From NCBI RefSeq assembly GCF_030815255.1, contig NZ_JAUSWN010000008.1, forward strand, positions 1 through 64,000: a DNA stretch of 64,000 nt, written 5' to 3'. Source of the DNA: Hathewaya limosa. GTDB lineage: Bacteria > Bacillota > Clostridia > Clostridiales > Clostridiaceae. Position 1 is the first letter of the stretch. Each line of letters opens with the position of its first letter. This document shows, one piece after another, positions 15,957 through 24,975 of the stretch. The notes beneath the pieces were generated by a model. The model did no database searches, was not told the origin of the DNA, and was given only the letters and a program-made list of their open reading frames with translations. Made by a program: the position numbers and the translations under genes.

Positions 15957-16808
15957 ATGAGCAGAGAAAAAGATGTTATAATTAAGTGTGAAGATTTAGT
16001 CTATAATTATGATGATATAGATGGTAATAAGGTAAAAGCTCTTAAGGGAGTTAATTTAGAAGTGTATGAAGGTGAGTTTTTAACTATACTTGGACATAAT
16101 GGTTCAGGAAAGTCTACTCTAGCAAAAATTTTAAATGGAATATTAAGTCCACAAAAGGGAACAGTTCAAGTATATGGATTAGATGCATTAAATGAAAAAA
16201 ATATTTGGGATATTAGAAAAAATGTAGGAATGGTTTTCCAAAATCCGGATAATCAAATAGTAGCCACGATTGTTGAAGAAGATGTAGCTTTTGGTCCAGA
16301 AAATTTAGGGTTTCCATCTGAACTTATTAGAAAAAAGGTAGATAATGCTTTAAAGATAGTAGATATGTATGAATATAGGAAACATTCTCCTAGTTTATTA
16401 TCAGGGGGACAAAAACAAAGAGTAGCTATAGCAGGAATCTTAGCTATGGATACGAAGTGCATAATATTTGATGAATCTACAGCTATGTTAGATCCAATGG
16501 GAAGAAAAGAAGTAATTAATACAGCTTTAAAATTAAATAAAGAGTTTGGAAAAACTATTATTTTAATAACACATTATATGGAGGAAGTTATTAACGCAGA
16601 TAGAGTTATAATATTAAATAATGGTGAAGTCTCTATGCAGGGAACTCCAAAACAAGTATTTTCACAGGTAAGCACACTAAAAAGCCTAGGATTAGATGTA
16701 CCCGAAGTAACAGAACTTAGTTACGAACTTAGGAAAATTGGGGTTAACATAGAGGAAGATATAATTAGTATTGATGAGATGGTGAATGCATTATGTTTAT
16801 TAAAATAG
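15957..16808 (+). CDS. ecfA1: ECF transporter ATPase A1
   Basis: One of two ATPases of the energy-coupling factor module that powers vitamin and metal uptake through exchangeable S components. The 283-residue ABC protein has Walker A GHNGSGKST near residues 46-54, the signature LSGGQKQRVAIAG near 147, and Walker B CIIFDES near 168. The last 16 bases overlap ecfA2. No S component is encoded nearby, so this is a shared (group II) module; location after rplQ is standard in Firmicutes. Confidence 0.96.
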   Translation: MSREKDVIIKCEDLVYNYDDIDGNKVKALKGVNLEVYEGEFLTILGHNGSGKSTLAKILNGILSPQKGTVQVYGLDALNEKNIWDIRKNVGMVFQNPDNQIVATIVEEDVAFGPENLGFPSELIRKKVDNALKIVDMYEYRKHSPSLLSGGQKQRVAIAGILAMDTKCIIFDESTAMLDPMGRKEVINTALKLNKEFGKTIILITHYMEEVINADRVIILNNGEVSMQGTPKQVFSQVSTLKSLGLDVPEVTELSYELRKIGVNIEEDIISIDEMVNALCLLK

Positions 16809-17662
16809 ATAAGTTATCATACATTTATATGCAAGGTACACCTTTTGAAAAAAGAGCATTAGACAATGTTAATATTGAAATTGAAAAGGGCGAATTTACC
16901 GCTATTATAGGTCATACAGGCTCCGGAAAGTCCACTTTAATACAGTTATTCAATGGACTTTTAAAACCTAGTGAAGGAACAGTGTTTTTGGAACATAAAG
17001 ATATATATTCAGAAGATGTTAATTTATCTGAAATTAGAAAAGAAATTGGTTTAGTATTTCAGTATCCAGAATATCAGTTATTTGAAGAAACTGTTGAAAA
17101 AGATATAGCATTTGGACCACAAAATTTAGGCTTGGATGAAAAAGAGATAAGTAATAGAGTAAAAATGGCTATGAAGATGGTTGGGCTTAGTTATGAAATG
17201 TTTAAAGAAAAGTGCCCATTTAATTTAAGTGGAGGCCAAAAAAGGAGAGTAGCTATAGCAGGAATTTTAGCTATGAAGCCTAAGGTTTTAATATTGGATG
17301 AGCCTACTGCTGGGTTAGACCCTAAAGGAAGGGAAGATATTCTACGAACAATTAAAGAATTTCATGATAAGTATAATATGAATATTATACTTGTATCTCA
17401 TAGCATGGAAGATGTTGCAAAGTATGCACAAAAAGTAATAGTTATGAGTAAAGGAAAGTGTGTTTTATACGGAGAACCAAAAGATATTTTTAAGCAGGTA
17501 GAACTTTTAGAAGGGATTGGATTATCAGTTCCGAGAATAAGTTATTTGATATATGAGTTAAATAAAAAAGGATTTAATATAAATCCTGAAATTTATTCTA
17601 TTGATGAATTAAAGGAAGAATTAGTTAAAGTTTTAAACCTTACAAGTAAGGGGGAGCTTTAG
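16793..17662 (+). CDS. ecfA2: ECF transporter ATPase A2
   Basis: Partner ATPase of ecfA1; the two form a heterodimer on EcfT. The 289-residue product carries Walker A GHTGSGKST near residue 40, the Q-loop FQYPEYQLFEETV, signature LSGGQKRRVAIAG and Walker B VLILDEPTAGLDP. The start lies within ecfA1 and the stop abuts the ecfT ATG, which indicates tight co-translation. Confidence 0.96.
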   Translation: MFIKIDKLSYIYMQGTPFEKRALDNVNIEIEKGEFTAIIGHTGSGKSTLIQLFNGLLKPSEGTVFLEHKDIYSEDVNLSEIRKEIGLVFQYPEYQLFEETVEKDIAFGPQNLGLDEKEISNRVKMAMKMVGLSYEMFKEKCPFNLSGGQKRRVAIAGILAMKPKVLILDEPTAGLDPKGREDILRTIKEFHDKYNMNIILVSHSMEDVAKYAQKVIVMSKGKCVLYGEPKDIFKQVELLEGIGLSVPRISYLIYELNKKGFNINPEIYSIDELKEELVKVLNLTSKGEL

Positions 17663-18463
17663 ATGTTTAAGGATATAACAATAGGACAATACATACCAGG
17701 GGATTCTTTTATACATAAATTAGATCCAAGGGTAAAAATAGTTTCTTCTATTCTATTTATGGTACATTTATTTTTAGTAAATAAGTTACTTACTTATGTA
17801 ATAGTAGGTGCTTTTTTAGGAATAATTATTTGTATATCTAAACTTAAGCTTAAATATATTTATAAGGGATTAAAACCTATATTTATCCTCTTGATCTTTA
17901 CATCAGTATTGAATATTTTTATGACCAATGGGGGAGAACTATTATTCAAGTGGAAATTTATAACCATATACTCTCAAGGAGTACAAATGGCAATTTTTAT
18001 GGCTATAAGACTTCTGTTTTTAATAGTAGGAACATCTTTATTGACTCTTACTACATCTCCTATTGAACTTACAGATGGATTAGAAAGTTTATTTTCACCA
18101 TTAAAAAAAATTAATTTTCCGGCTCATGAGTTAGCAATGATTATGACCATTGCATTAAGATTTATACCTACTTTAATAGATGAAACTGATAAAATAATGA
18201 AAGCACAAATGTCAAGAGGTGCGGATTTTTCATCAGGAAATTTAATAAAAAGAGCTAAAAATTTGTTACCAATATTAGTACCATTATTTGTAAATTCTTT
18301 CAAAAGGGCAGATGAGTTAGGTATAGCAATGGAAGCACGCTGCTATAGAGGTGGAGAAGGTAGAACAAGAATGAAGATATTAAAATATAATAAGTCTGAT
18401 TGTATGGCTTTTATAATTTTTATTATATATTTAGTTTTTATTATTAGTTTTAGATTTGTATAG
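17663..18463 (+). CDS. ecfT: ECF transporter transmembrane protein T
   Basis: The membrane scaffold linking the two ATPases to S components. The 266 residues begin with ITIGQYIPGDSFIHKLDPRV, the usual CbiQ/EcfT N-terminus, and have several membrane segments and two coupling-helix motifs of the A-R-G type (MSRGADF and MEARCYRGG). Its ATG immediately follows the ecfA2 stop with the ribosome binding site inside ecfA2. Confidence 0.95.
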   Translation: MFKDITIGQYIPGDSFIHKLDPRVKIVSSILFMVHLFLVNKLLTYVIVGAFLGIIICISKLKLKYIYKGLKPIFILLIFTSVLNIFMTNGGELLFKWKFITIYSQGVQMAIFMAIRLLFLIVGTSLLTLTTSPIELTDGLESLFSPLKKINFPAHELAMIMTIALRFIPTLIDETDKIMKAQMSRGADFSSGNLIKRAKNLLPILVPLFVNSFKRADELGIAMEARCYRGGEGRTRMKILKYNKSDCMAFIIFIIYLVFIISFRFV

Positions 18464-18476
18464 ATGAGGTAGTCCT

Positions 18477-19211
18477 ATGAGAAATATAATGCTCATAATT
18501 GAATATGATGGAACTCAATATTCAGGATGGCAAAGACAGAACCATGTTTTAAGTGTAGAAGAAGCAGTTGAAAAAACAATTATAAAAGTTTTAAATGAAG
18601 AAATTAAGGTTTTGGGATGTAGTAGGACAGATAAAGGTGTTCATGCTATGGGATATGTGCTAAATTTTTTTACTAATAGTAAAATACCTGCACATGGAAT
18701 CAAATATGCCTTAAACAATAAATTACCAAGAGATATCGTAGTTTTAGATGCACAAGATGCAGATGAGGAGTTTCATGCAAGATATAGTTCTATAGGTAAG
18801 ACATATGTATATACTATATTAAATCGTGAAATACCTCCAGCTATAGGCAAAAATTACGTATTTCATTATAAATATAAGTTAAATATAGAGCTTATGAAAG
18901 AAGGGGCGAAATACCTTATAGGTACTCATGATTTTGAGGCGTTTAAAAATAAAGGTGGTTCAGTTAAAACTTCTGTAAGAACTGTAAAAGAAATCAAAAT
19001 AGAAAAAGAACATGAGTATATAAAAATTTATATTACGGCAGACGGTTTTTTATACAATATGGCTAGGATAATAGTGGGTACTTTAGTTAATGTCGGTGGA
19101 GGCATAATAATACCTGAGAAGGTAAAAGAAATTATAGAATCTAAAGATAGACAAAAGGCCGGTAAAACGGCACCACCACAAGGATTATCCTTGCTTAAGG
19201 TATATTATTAG
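18477..19211 (+). CDS. truA: tRNA pseudouridine(38-40) synthase
   Basis: TruA isomerises uridines 38-40 of the tRNA anticodon arm. The 244-residue product opens with IEYDGTQYSGWQRQ and has the catalytic aspartate in CSRTDKGVHA, followed by HARYSSIGKTYVYTI. Nothing odd in length. It lies 13 bases after ecfT and before rplM, the standard Firmicute order. Confidence 0.96.
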   Translation: MRNIMLIIEYDGTQYSGWQRQNHVLSVEEAVEKTIIKVLNEEIKVLGCSRTDKGVHAMGYVLNFFTNSKIPAHGIKYALNNKLPRDIVVLDAQDADEEFHARYSSIGKTYVYTILNREIPPAIGKNYVFHYKYKLNIELMKEGAKYLIGTHDFEAFKNKGGSVKTSVRTVKEIKIEKEHEYIKIYITADGFLYNMARIIVGTLVNVGGGIIIPEKVKEIIESKDRQKAGKTAPPQGLSLLKVYY

Positions 19212-19247
19212 GTTAAAAAAATATTTTATAATATATCCTTAATTATG

Positions 19248-19276
19248 TTGACACGCCCGGATGAATGTATTATAAT
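19248..19276 (+). promoter_or_regulatory. Sigma-A promoter of rplM-rpsI
   Basis: A consensus TTGACA (19248-19253) and a consensus TATAAT (19271-19276) are separated by 17 bases, one of the best promoters in the window. The transcript should start near 19283. Confidence 0.92.
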
Positions 19277-19282
19277 AAATAA

Positions 19283-19360
19283 AGTTGTTATGTGTATATA
19301 GATCCACTAGCCCCGGGTCTTTTGCATAGATATATTTCATGTGAAATTCAGGGAGGGAAA
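19283..19360 (+). promoter_or_regulatory. L13-type ribosomal-protein leader RNA
   Basis: The 80-base leader directly before L13 contains AGATCC pairing with GGGTCT around ACTAGCCCC, and flanking TATATAGA/GCATAGATATAT elements that can extend the stem. Position and shape match the L13 leader known in Firmicutes, by which L13 is thought to repress its own operon. The family assignment rests on memory of that motif, not a covariance search. Confidence 0.6.
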
Positions 19361-19363
19361 AAA

Positions 19364-19798
19364 ATGAAATCATACATAGCTAAAAAAGAAGAAGTTCAAA
19401 GAGAATGGTATGTAGTAGACTTAGAAGGTCAAACATTAGGAAGAGCAGCTAGCCAAATAGCTACAATATTAAGAGGAAAGCATAAACCAACATATACTCC
19501 ACACGTTGATACTGGAGATTTTGTTATCGTTGTTAATGCTGATAAAGTTGTTTTAACAGGTAAGAAATTAGATCAAAAGATGTTAAGACATCACTCTTTA
19601 TATCCAGGCGGATTAAAAGAAATCTCTTACAGAGATGCTTTAGTAAGAAAGCCTGAATTTGTATTCCAAGAAGCTGTTAGAAGAATGCTTCCAAAGGGAA
19701 AATTAGGTCGTCAAATGCTTAAAAAGTTAAAAGTATATAGCGGTCCAGAGCACGAAAATGCAGCTCAAAATCCACAAAAATTAGAGTTAAGATACTAA
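19364..19798 (+). CDS. rplM: 50S ribosomal protein L13
   Basis: L13 is an early 50S assembly protein. I start at ATG 19364 (MKSYIAKKEEVQREWYVVD, 144 residues) after GGAGGG; an earlier in-frame ATG lies in the structured leader. GQTLGRAASQIATILRGKHK and HSLYPGGLKEISYRD are family signatures. It is in a two-gene operon with rpsI. Confidence 0.97.
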   Translation: MKSYIAKKEEVQREWYVVDLEGQTLGRAASQIATILRGKHKPTYTPHVDTGDFVIVVNADKVVLTGKKLDQKMLRHHSLYPGGLKEISYRDALVRKPEFVFQEAVRRMLPKGKLGRQMLKKLKVYSGPEHENAAQNPQKLELRY

Positions 19799-19823
19799 TT
19801 ATTAACTGAAGGGAGGAAGTATT

Positions 19824-20216
19824 ATGGCAAAAGTACAATATTTTGGAACAGGAAGAAGAAAAACATCAGTTGCTAGAGTAAGATTAGTACCTGGTCAAGG
19901 TGAAGTTAAAATAAATAAAAGAGATATAAATGAATATTTCGGATTAGACACATTAAAGGTTATAATTAACCAACCATTAGAATTAACAGGTACAAAAGAA
20001 AAGTTTGATGTACTAGTTAATGTACACGGTGGAGGAATTTCAGGTCAAGCAGGAGCTATCAGACATGGTATCTCAAGAGCTTTAATTAAAGCTGACGAAA
20101 ACTTAAGATCTGAATTAAAGAAGGCTGGATTCTTAACTAGAGATTCAAGAATGAAAGAAAGAAAGAAATACGGTCTTAAAAAAGCAAGAAGAGCTCCACA
20201 ATTCTCAAAGAGATAG
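19824..20216 (+). CDS. rpsI: 30S ribosomal protein S9
   Basis: S9 reaches the P-site tRNA with its C-terminal tail. The 130 residues include GTGRRKTSVARVRL, NVHGGGISGQAGAIRHGISR and the conserved ending RRAPQFSKR. GGGAGG precedes the ATG. Second gene of the rplM operon. Confidence 0.98.
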   Translation: MAKVQYFGTGRRKTSVARVRLVPGQGEVKINKRDINEYFGLDTLKVIINQPLELTGTKEKFDVLVNVHGGGISGQAGAIRHGISRALIKADENLRSELKKAGFLTRDSRMKERKKYGLKKARRAPQFSKR

Positions 20217-20243
20217 TTTTGCTCAGAACGGATATATTGCAAT

Positions 20244-20276
20244 GGAAGGAAGGGGAATTTACCTCTTCTTTTTTTA
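20244..20276 (+). terminator. Terminator after rpsI
   Basis: GAAGGAAGGGG can fold with CCTCTTCTT across AATTTA, with some mismatches, followed directly by a long T run (TTTTTTT). Confidence 0.75.
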
Positions 20277-20282
20277 TATTTT

Positions 20283-20304
20283 AAAATATGAACAAAATAT
20301 GAAC
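20283..20304 (+). repeat. 11-bp perfect tandem repeat before the phosphate symporter
   Basis: AAAATATGAAC occurs twice head to tail. Read on the opposite strand it gives 11-base-spaced TTCAT elements, which resembles the spacing of PhoP boxes. It lies 37 bases upstream of the predicted -35. Regulatory meaning is only suggested. Confidence 0.45.
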
Positions 20305-20340
20305 AACATTAAAATACATGTTAAAAAAAAGAGCATTGTA

Positions 20341-20369
20341 TTAACAAAACAATTTAAATTATGTATTAT
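20341..20369 (+). promoter_or_regulatory. Promoter of the phosphate symporter gene
   Basis: TTAACA (20341-20346), 17 bases, TATTAT (20364-20369): five of six matches to the vegetative consensus in each hexamer. Confidence 0.65.
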
Positions 20370-20426
20370 TTAAAAGGATGTGAAATTAAGTTTTAAATAC
20401 CATAAGCCATAAACAGGAGGGATTTT

Positions 20427-22055
20427 ATGAGCGAAGGGCTTTTAATGGCCATTAAATTATTTGGAGGATTAGGATTGTTTCTATATGGAATGAAACTAAT
20501 GGGAGATGGCCTTCAAAATGCAACAGGTGAGAAACTAAAGAAAATTTTTGAGAAAATCACCTCTAATCCGGTTAAAGGAGTACTTACAGGAGCTTTAGTA
20601 ACAGCTATTATACAAAGTAGTAGTGCTACAACTGTAATGGTTGTTGGATTCGTTAATGCACAACTTATGAATTTATATCAGGCAACAGCAGTAATTATGG
20701 GAGCAAATATTGGAACAACAGTAACAGCACTTATTGTAACTCTAAATATAGATAATTTTGTCCCTATTTTTATTGGTGTTGGAGCATTAATTGTTTTATT
20801 TACGGAAGCCAAAAAAGGAAAAGAAGTAGGAAATATAATTTTAGGATTTGGTATTTTATTTTTAGGAATGAACTTAATGAAAGTGGCAATGGAGCCGCTA
20901 CAAACATCACCTATATTTCAACAAATACTTATTAAATTAGATGGTAACATATTTTTAGGAATTTTAGCAGGTTTAGCTATAACTGCAGTTTTACAAAGTT
21001 CATCTGCAACAACAGCAATTTTAGTATCTATGGCGGCTACGGGAGTATTAAAGATAACTATGGTTATTCCTGTTTTATTTGGTTGTAATATGGGTACCTG
21101 TGTAACAGCGCTTTTATCAAGTATAGGTACTTCAAAGACTGCTAAAAAGGCTGCAATAATACATCTATTATTTAATGTTATTGGAACTGTAATTTTTATA
21201 CCGTTATTTACACCATTAACATGGATAGTAACTAAGGCACCTATATTTGGAGCAAGTGATGTTCCAAGTCAAATAGCACATGCACACATAATTTTTAATA
21301 TAGTAAATACAATTCTTTTATTACCATTTATAAAAGTTTTGGTTAAAATGGCCAATAGGATAATAAAAGGTGAAGATGAGACTGAAAAATATGGAACCCA
21401 ATTTATTGATGATAGATTATTAGAAACACCTGTAATAGCCGTAGGGCAAACAGTTAAAGAAATTTCAAGAATGGCTACTAAGGCGAGGAAAAGCTTAGAT
21501 ATTGCTATGGAAGCTTTCGCAAAGAATGATGACAAGTTAGTACAAAAGGTCTACAAAAATGAGAAGTTAATTAATCTATTAGAGGATGAAATAACTAATT
21601 TTTTAGTTAAGTTATCAAAATCAGAGTTAGCCGATAAAGAAAAAGATATAGTGACTTCTATGTTCCATGTAGTAAATGATATAGAACGTATAGGGGATCA
21701 TGCTGAAAATATAGCGGATCTTGCTGGAGAAAAAATGCTTAAGAGATTAAATTTTTCAAAGGAAGCTGAAGAAGAGTTAAAGCAATTGTTCCAAAAAACT
21801 CTTTCAAGTTTAGACACAAGTATAAAAGCATTTGAAGAAAAAAATATTTATAAAGCACAAGAAGTAAGAACTATAGAAGAAAGTGTAGATGCACTTGAAA
21901 AACAATTAAGAAGTTCACATATTATAAGATTAAATCAAGAAAAATGTAGTGCCACTGTAGGAACAGTATTTTTAGATCTTATAAGCAATTTAGAGAGAAT
22001 TAGTGACCACTCAAATAATATAGCAGATACAGTTATAGAACATTTAGGTTATTAA
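20427..22055 (+). CDS. Na+/phosphate cotransporter with C-terminal PhoU-like domain
   Basis: A 542-residue membrane protein of the Na/Pi cotransporter (NptA/YjbB) family, expected to import or export phosphate with sodium. Two inverted membrane repeats each contain the hallmark QSSSATT (near residues 62 and 192). After the membrane part, about residues 340-540 are helical with the PhoU-type sequences NDIERIGDHAENIADLA and NLERISDHSNNIADTV, which bind metal or sense phosphate status. It stands alone between terminators, behind its own promoter. Confidence 0.93.
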   Translation: MSEGLLMAIKLFGGLGLFLYGMKLMGDGLQNATGEKLKKIFEKITSNPVKGVLTGALVTAIIQSSSATTVMVVGFVNAQLMNLYQATAVIMGANIGTTVTALIVTLNIDNFVPIFIGVGALIVLFTEAKKGKEVGNIILGFGILFLGMNLMKVAMEPLQTSPIFQQILIKLDGNIFLGILAGLAITAVLQSSSATTAILVSMAATGVLKITMVIPVLFGCNMGTCVTALLSSIGTSKTAKKAAIIHLLFNVIGTVIFIPLFTPLTWIVTKAPIFGASDVPSQIAHAHIIFNIVNTILLLPFIKVLVKMANRIIKGEDETEKYGTQFIDDRLLETPVIAVGQTVKEISRMATKARKSLDIAMEAFAKNDDKLVQKVYKNEKLINLLEDEITNFLVKLSKSELADKEKDIVTSMFHVVNDIERIGDHAENIADLAGEKMLKRLNFSKEAEEELKQLFQKTLSSLDTSIKAFEEKNIYKAQEVRTIEESVDALEKQLRSSHIIRLNQEKCSATVGTVFLDLISNLERISDHSNNIADTVIEHLGY

Positions 22056-22197
22056 AATTAGAGCTATTAAAGCAAGTCAATTATTTTTTATTGATAATTG
22101 ATATAAGTAAAGTAATTTAAATAATTTATAAAAAATATAGCGTATGAGTAAGAAATAATTTATGGTTTATAAATAAGAAATAGTTAATAAATAAATT

Positions 22198-22250
22198 AAC
22201 CTGTAAAACAATAATGGCAATTGCTATTAGTTTTATAGGTTATTTTTTTT
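22198..22250 (+). terminator. Terminator upstream of cwlD
   Basis: AACCTGTAAAAC (from 22198) pairs with GTTTTATAGGTT (22230-22241) around an inner TGGCAATTGCTA stem, followed by ATTTTTTTT. It ends the phosphate symporter transcript about 140 bases after the gene. Confidence 0.85.
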
Positions 22251-22298
22251 TACTATAAAGAATATATTTATTAGTGAATAAATCATATAGGGGGAAAT

Positions 22299-23003
22299 AT
22301 GAGAATAGTAAATAAAAAATTGATTTTTTCACTAACAGTTGTATTATTTGCCTTTTTAGGAATCCTAGGAGTAAATTATAATTTAAAAGTTCAACAAACA
22401 AGTAAAAATAATACACCTAAAGTTATTCTTATTGATCCAGGACATGGAGGTATGGATGGAGGAGCGGTATCATCAAGAGGAACTATAGAAAAACATATAA
22501 CATTGCCTATATCTAAATATACTAAAGAAAATTTGGAAAAGAGTGGATTCAAGGTGTATATGACAAGGGAAGAAGATAAGGGGCTTTATGAAAATAAGGG
22601 AACAGTAAGAAATAAAAAAAATCAAGATTTAACTGCTAGATGTAAAATGAAAAAGGAATTAAATTGTGATATGTTTGTTAGTGTACATTTAAACAAATTT
22701 CCACAAGAAAAGTATAAAGGAGCTCAAGTTTGGTATTCTAAACATCCAAAAAGTAAAGAATTGGCACATATTTTACAGACCAATTTAAAAAATGATTTAG
22801 ATAAATCAAATAATAGAGTTGAAAAGGGTGCAGAGGATCAGTTTAAAGTACTTAGAGTAAATGATGATATGCCTTCAGTAATTGTTGAATGCGGGTTCAT
22901 TTCTAATTATGAGGAAGAAAAATTGTTAAAAACAGAAGAATATCAAAAAAAAGTGGCAGAATCCATATGTAAATCTATAAATGAGTACTTTAAAAATAAT
23001 TAA
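22299..23003 (+). CDS. cwlD: Spore-cortex N-acetylmuramoyl-L-alanine amidase CwlD
   Basis: CwlD removes peptide side chains from cortex peptidoglycan so that muramic-delta-lactam can form, which is needed for germination. The 234-residue product has an N-terminal hydrophobic signal-anchor (residues 8-26) and an Amidase_3 domain with zinc ligands in IDPGHGGMDGGA, the SVHLNK histidine, and the catalytic glutamate in VIVECGFISN. Its place near rplM-rpsI is common in clostridia and shows that the organism sporulates. Confidence 0.88.
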   Translation: MRIVNKKLIFSLTVVLFAFLGILGVNYNLKVQQTSKNNTPKVILIDPGHGGMDGGAVSSRGTIEKHITLPISKYTKENLEKSGFKVYMTREEDKGLYENKGTVRNKKNQDLTARCKMKKELNCDMFVSVHLNKFPQEKYKGAQVWYSKHPKSKELAHILQTNLKNDLDKSNNRVEKGAEDQFKVLRVNDDMPSVIVECGFISNYEEEKLLKTEEYQKKVAESICKSINEYFKNN

Positions 23004-23029
23004 TGGACTTTTAAATAAGTCCATTTTTG
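23003..23029 (+). terminator. Terminator after cwlD
   Basis: Perfect 8-bp stem ATGGACTT/AAGTCCAT (23003-23010 with 23017-23024) followed by TTTTTGCTTTTT. Confidence 0.85.
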
Positions 23030-23311
23030 CTTTTTAAATATATTTTTAGTTTTAGATATAACTAAAAAATAATAATGATTTTTGTAAGTATATATATAAA
23101 TAAGAAATATTTACATAATATTTCTGTAAGAAATATAAGGAATAATCAAATATAGAATATACAAAAAAATTACATCAAATTACACGAGAGCCTTATAAAA
23201 AAACAAAAACATTACAAAATATGGTTAATAATTAAAAAAAGAGTATTGAAATTGCGTAGAAATATTTAGAATTAAGAGAGTTAAAAAAATCAATTTATTT
23301 TTTGAAAATTA
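23030..23311. other. Intergenic, AT-rich, no gene seen
   Basis: About 280 bases between the cwlD terminator and the gntR promoter. It is almost entirely A and T with many stops in all frames. I see no structured RNA, repeat or additional promoter that I can defend. Confidence 0.6.
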
Positions 23312-23340
23312 TTGATATATATATATGGGTGTGTTATTAT
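23312..23340 (+). promoter_or_regulatory. Promoter of the GntR regulator gene
   Basis: TTGATA (23312-23317), 17 bases, TATTAT (23335-23340). The start point would be near 23347, just upstream of a palindrome. Confidence 0.65.
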
Positions 23341-23351
23341 TAAGTTGTCTT

Positions 23352-23373
23352 ATGGACTAATCCATTAGTCCAT
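23352..23373 (+). promoter_or_regulatory. Palindromic operator, probably for the GntR regulator
   Basis: ATGGACTAA and TTAGTCCAT form perfect 9-bp arms around TCCA. The site covers the predicted first transcribed bases of gntR, so a bound regulator would block its own transcription. GntR proteins typically bind such dyads. No second copy was found immediately before glmS. Confidence 0.65.
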
Positions 23374-23389
23374 TGAGTTGGGAGGGATT

Positions 23390-24361
23390 ATGATAGAAAT
23401 TAGAATAAATAAAAAAAGTGGAGTTCCTCTTTACTTGCAGGTTAAGAAGCAAATTATTGATCAAATAAGATCAGGTAAGATTAGAGTTGGTAATAAGATG
23501 CCAACGGAGAGGGAATTATCCCAAAGTTTAAATGTTAGTAGAAATACAGTAAGTACAGCATATAACGAATTAGAACAAGATGGGATAATAAAATCATATC
23601 AAGGAAAAGGCACATTTGTAATAGAAGAAGTAGCATCGTGGAAAGATAAAGATCTAAAGGATAAAATAGTAAAGGTTTTAGATATAGCCTTAGAAGAGGC
23701 CTTAGAAAATGGTATGAGTACACAAGAATTTGTAGAATTAGTAAATGAAAGAGTAAATGAAAAGAATGAATTGATGGAAAAAATGTTATTTGTATATGTT
23801 GAATGCAATATAGAACAGGCTAAAATGTTTAGCGATGAATTAAGTAAAAATGGAAATATGAAGGTAATGCCCCTTACAATTTCCCAGCTTCAAAAAATGG
23901 ATAAGGATACTCAGAGCATATTGAAAAAGTGTCAGGTAATAATATCAACTTTTAATCATGTAAATGAGGTTACTGAGTTAACAAAAGGACTTAATAAACA
24001 TATTTTTGGAGTAGCGATTACGCCAGACTTAGGAACTATAGTTAAAATTGCACGATATCAAAGTGGAACAAAATTTGGATGTGTCTGCATTTCAGAAGAG
24101 TTTATGTTTAAAATAAAAAGAGCTCTTGAAAATGCTGGGTTAGATACTATGAACGTAAAATATACAAATACTTATGATATAGAAAGCTTAGAAAAATTTA
24201 TTAAAGGTGTAGATGTTATTATAGTTTCTCCAGGTAGGAGGAAAGATGTAATAACTGTAAATAAGGATACAAAAGATGTAATTGAATTTTTATATACATT
24301 AGATGACGGCTCGGTTAAAGCAATAAAATCAAAATTAATTGAGATAAAGAGTAATAATTAA
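23390..24361 (+). CDS. GntR-family transcriptional regulator
   Basis: Probable regulator of the downstream glutamate-fermentation genes. Residues 5-75 are a classical GntR winged helix: PLYLQVKKQIIDQIRSGKI, MPTERELSQSLNVSRNTV, and the wing SYQGKGTFV. The remaining 240 residues are an effector domain that I do not recognise as FadR, HutC or aminotransferase type. I use ATG 23390; GGAGGG lies only 3-4 bases upstream, and an in-frame TTG at 23378 precedes that site. The link to the pathway is inferred from adjacency and orientation. Confidence 0.85.
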   Translation: MIEIRINKKSGVPLYLQVKKQIIDQIRSGKIRVGNKMPTERELSQSLNVSRNTVSTAYNELEQDGIIKSYQGKGTFVIEEVASWKDKDLKDKIVKVLDIALEEALENGMSTQEFVELVNERVNEKNELMEKMLFVYVECNIEQAKMFSDELSKNGNMKVMPLTISQLQKMDKDTQSILKKCQVIISTFNHVNEVTELTKGLNKHIFGVAITPDLGTIVKIARYQSGTKFGCVCISEEFMFKIKRALENAGLDTMNVKYTNTYDIESLEKFIKGVDVIIVSPGRRKDVITVNKDTKDVIEFLYTLDDGSVKAIKSKLIEIKSNN

Positions 24362-24387
24362 ATAACGGTTTATTCAATGGGGAAAGG

Positions 24388-24409
24388 CATCATAACAATA
24401 TGATGTTTT
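24388..24409 (+). terminator. Weak hairpin after gntR
   Basis: CATCAT (24388-24393) pairs with ATGATG (24400-24405), then TTTTA. Six base pairs only; partial termination at most, so gntR and glmS may be co-transcribed. Confidence 0.3.
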
Positions 24410-24487
24410 AAATAAATATTTAGTTAAAACTATCTTAAATAACAATAGCTTAAAATAATTATTAATTTATTAGGAGGCCAAGTTAAC

Positions 24488-24913
24488 ATGGAAAAGAAAA
24501 ATGGCAAAACTGTAGTAATTGGGGTTATTGGTTCTGATTGTCATGCTGTTGGGAATAAAATAATTGATTATGCTATGACAGATGCAGGATTCAATGTAAT
24601 TAATGTAGGAGTTTTATCTCCACAAGAAGATTTTATTAATGCGGCTGTGGAAACAAATGCAGATGCTATAGTCGTATCATCTCTTTATGGACAAGGCGAA
24701 ATAGACTGTAGGGGATTAAGAGAAAAATGTGAAGAAGCAGGGTTAAAGGATATTTTACTATATGTAGGTGGAAACATAGTTGTTGGAAAACAAGATTGGG
24801 ATTCTGTTCATGAAAGATTTAAAAAGATGGGATATGACAAAATATATGGACCAGGAACACCAATTGAAATTACAATAAAAGACTTAAAGAAAGATTTAAA
24901 AATAGAAGATTAG
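24488..24913 (+). CDS. glmS: Glutamate mutase (methylaspartate mutase) S subunit, B12-binding
   Basis: The small subunit of glutamate mutase, which with GlmE converts (S)-glutamate to (2S,3S)-3-methylaspartate using adenosylcobalamin. It has 141 residues with the DXHXXG cobalamin motif as DCHAVG at residues 17-22 (His19 is the lower cobalt ligand), then the second signature SSLYGQGE. AGGAGG precedes the ATG. This is mutase GlmS, not glucosamine-6-phosphate synthase. Confidence 0.96.
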   Translation: MEKKNGKTVVIGVIGSDCHAVGNKIIDYAMTDAGFNVINVGVLSPQEDFINAAVETNADAIVVSSLYGQGEIDCRGLREKCEEAGLKDILLYVGGNIVVGKQDWDSVHERFKKMGYDKIYGPGTPIEITIKDLKKDLKIED

Positions 24914-24975
24914 TAAACTAATATAAATTTTAAATATTAGTTTGGGGCACATAAATTATTTCAGAGGTGAAAGAA

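Noticed and set aside
24362..24487. Cobalamin riboswitch before glmS
   Set aside because: The leader is only about 126 bases of AT-rich sequence without the conserved B12-box or the size needed for that riboswitch.
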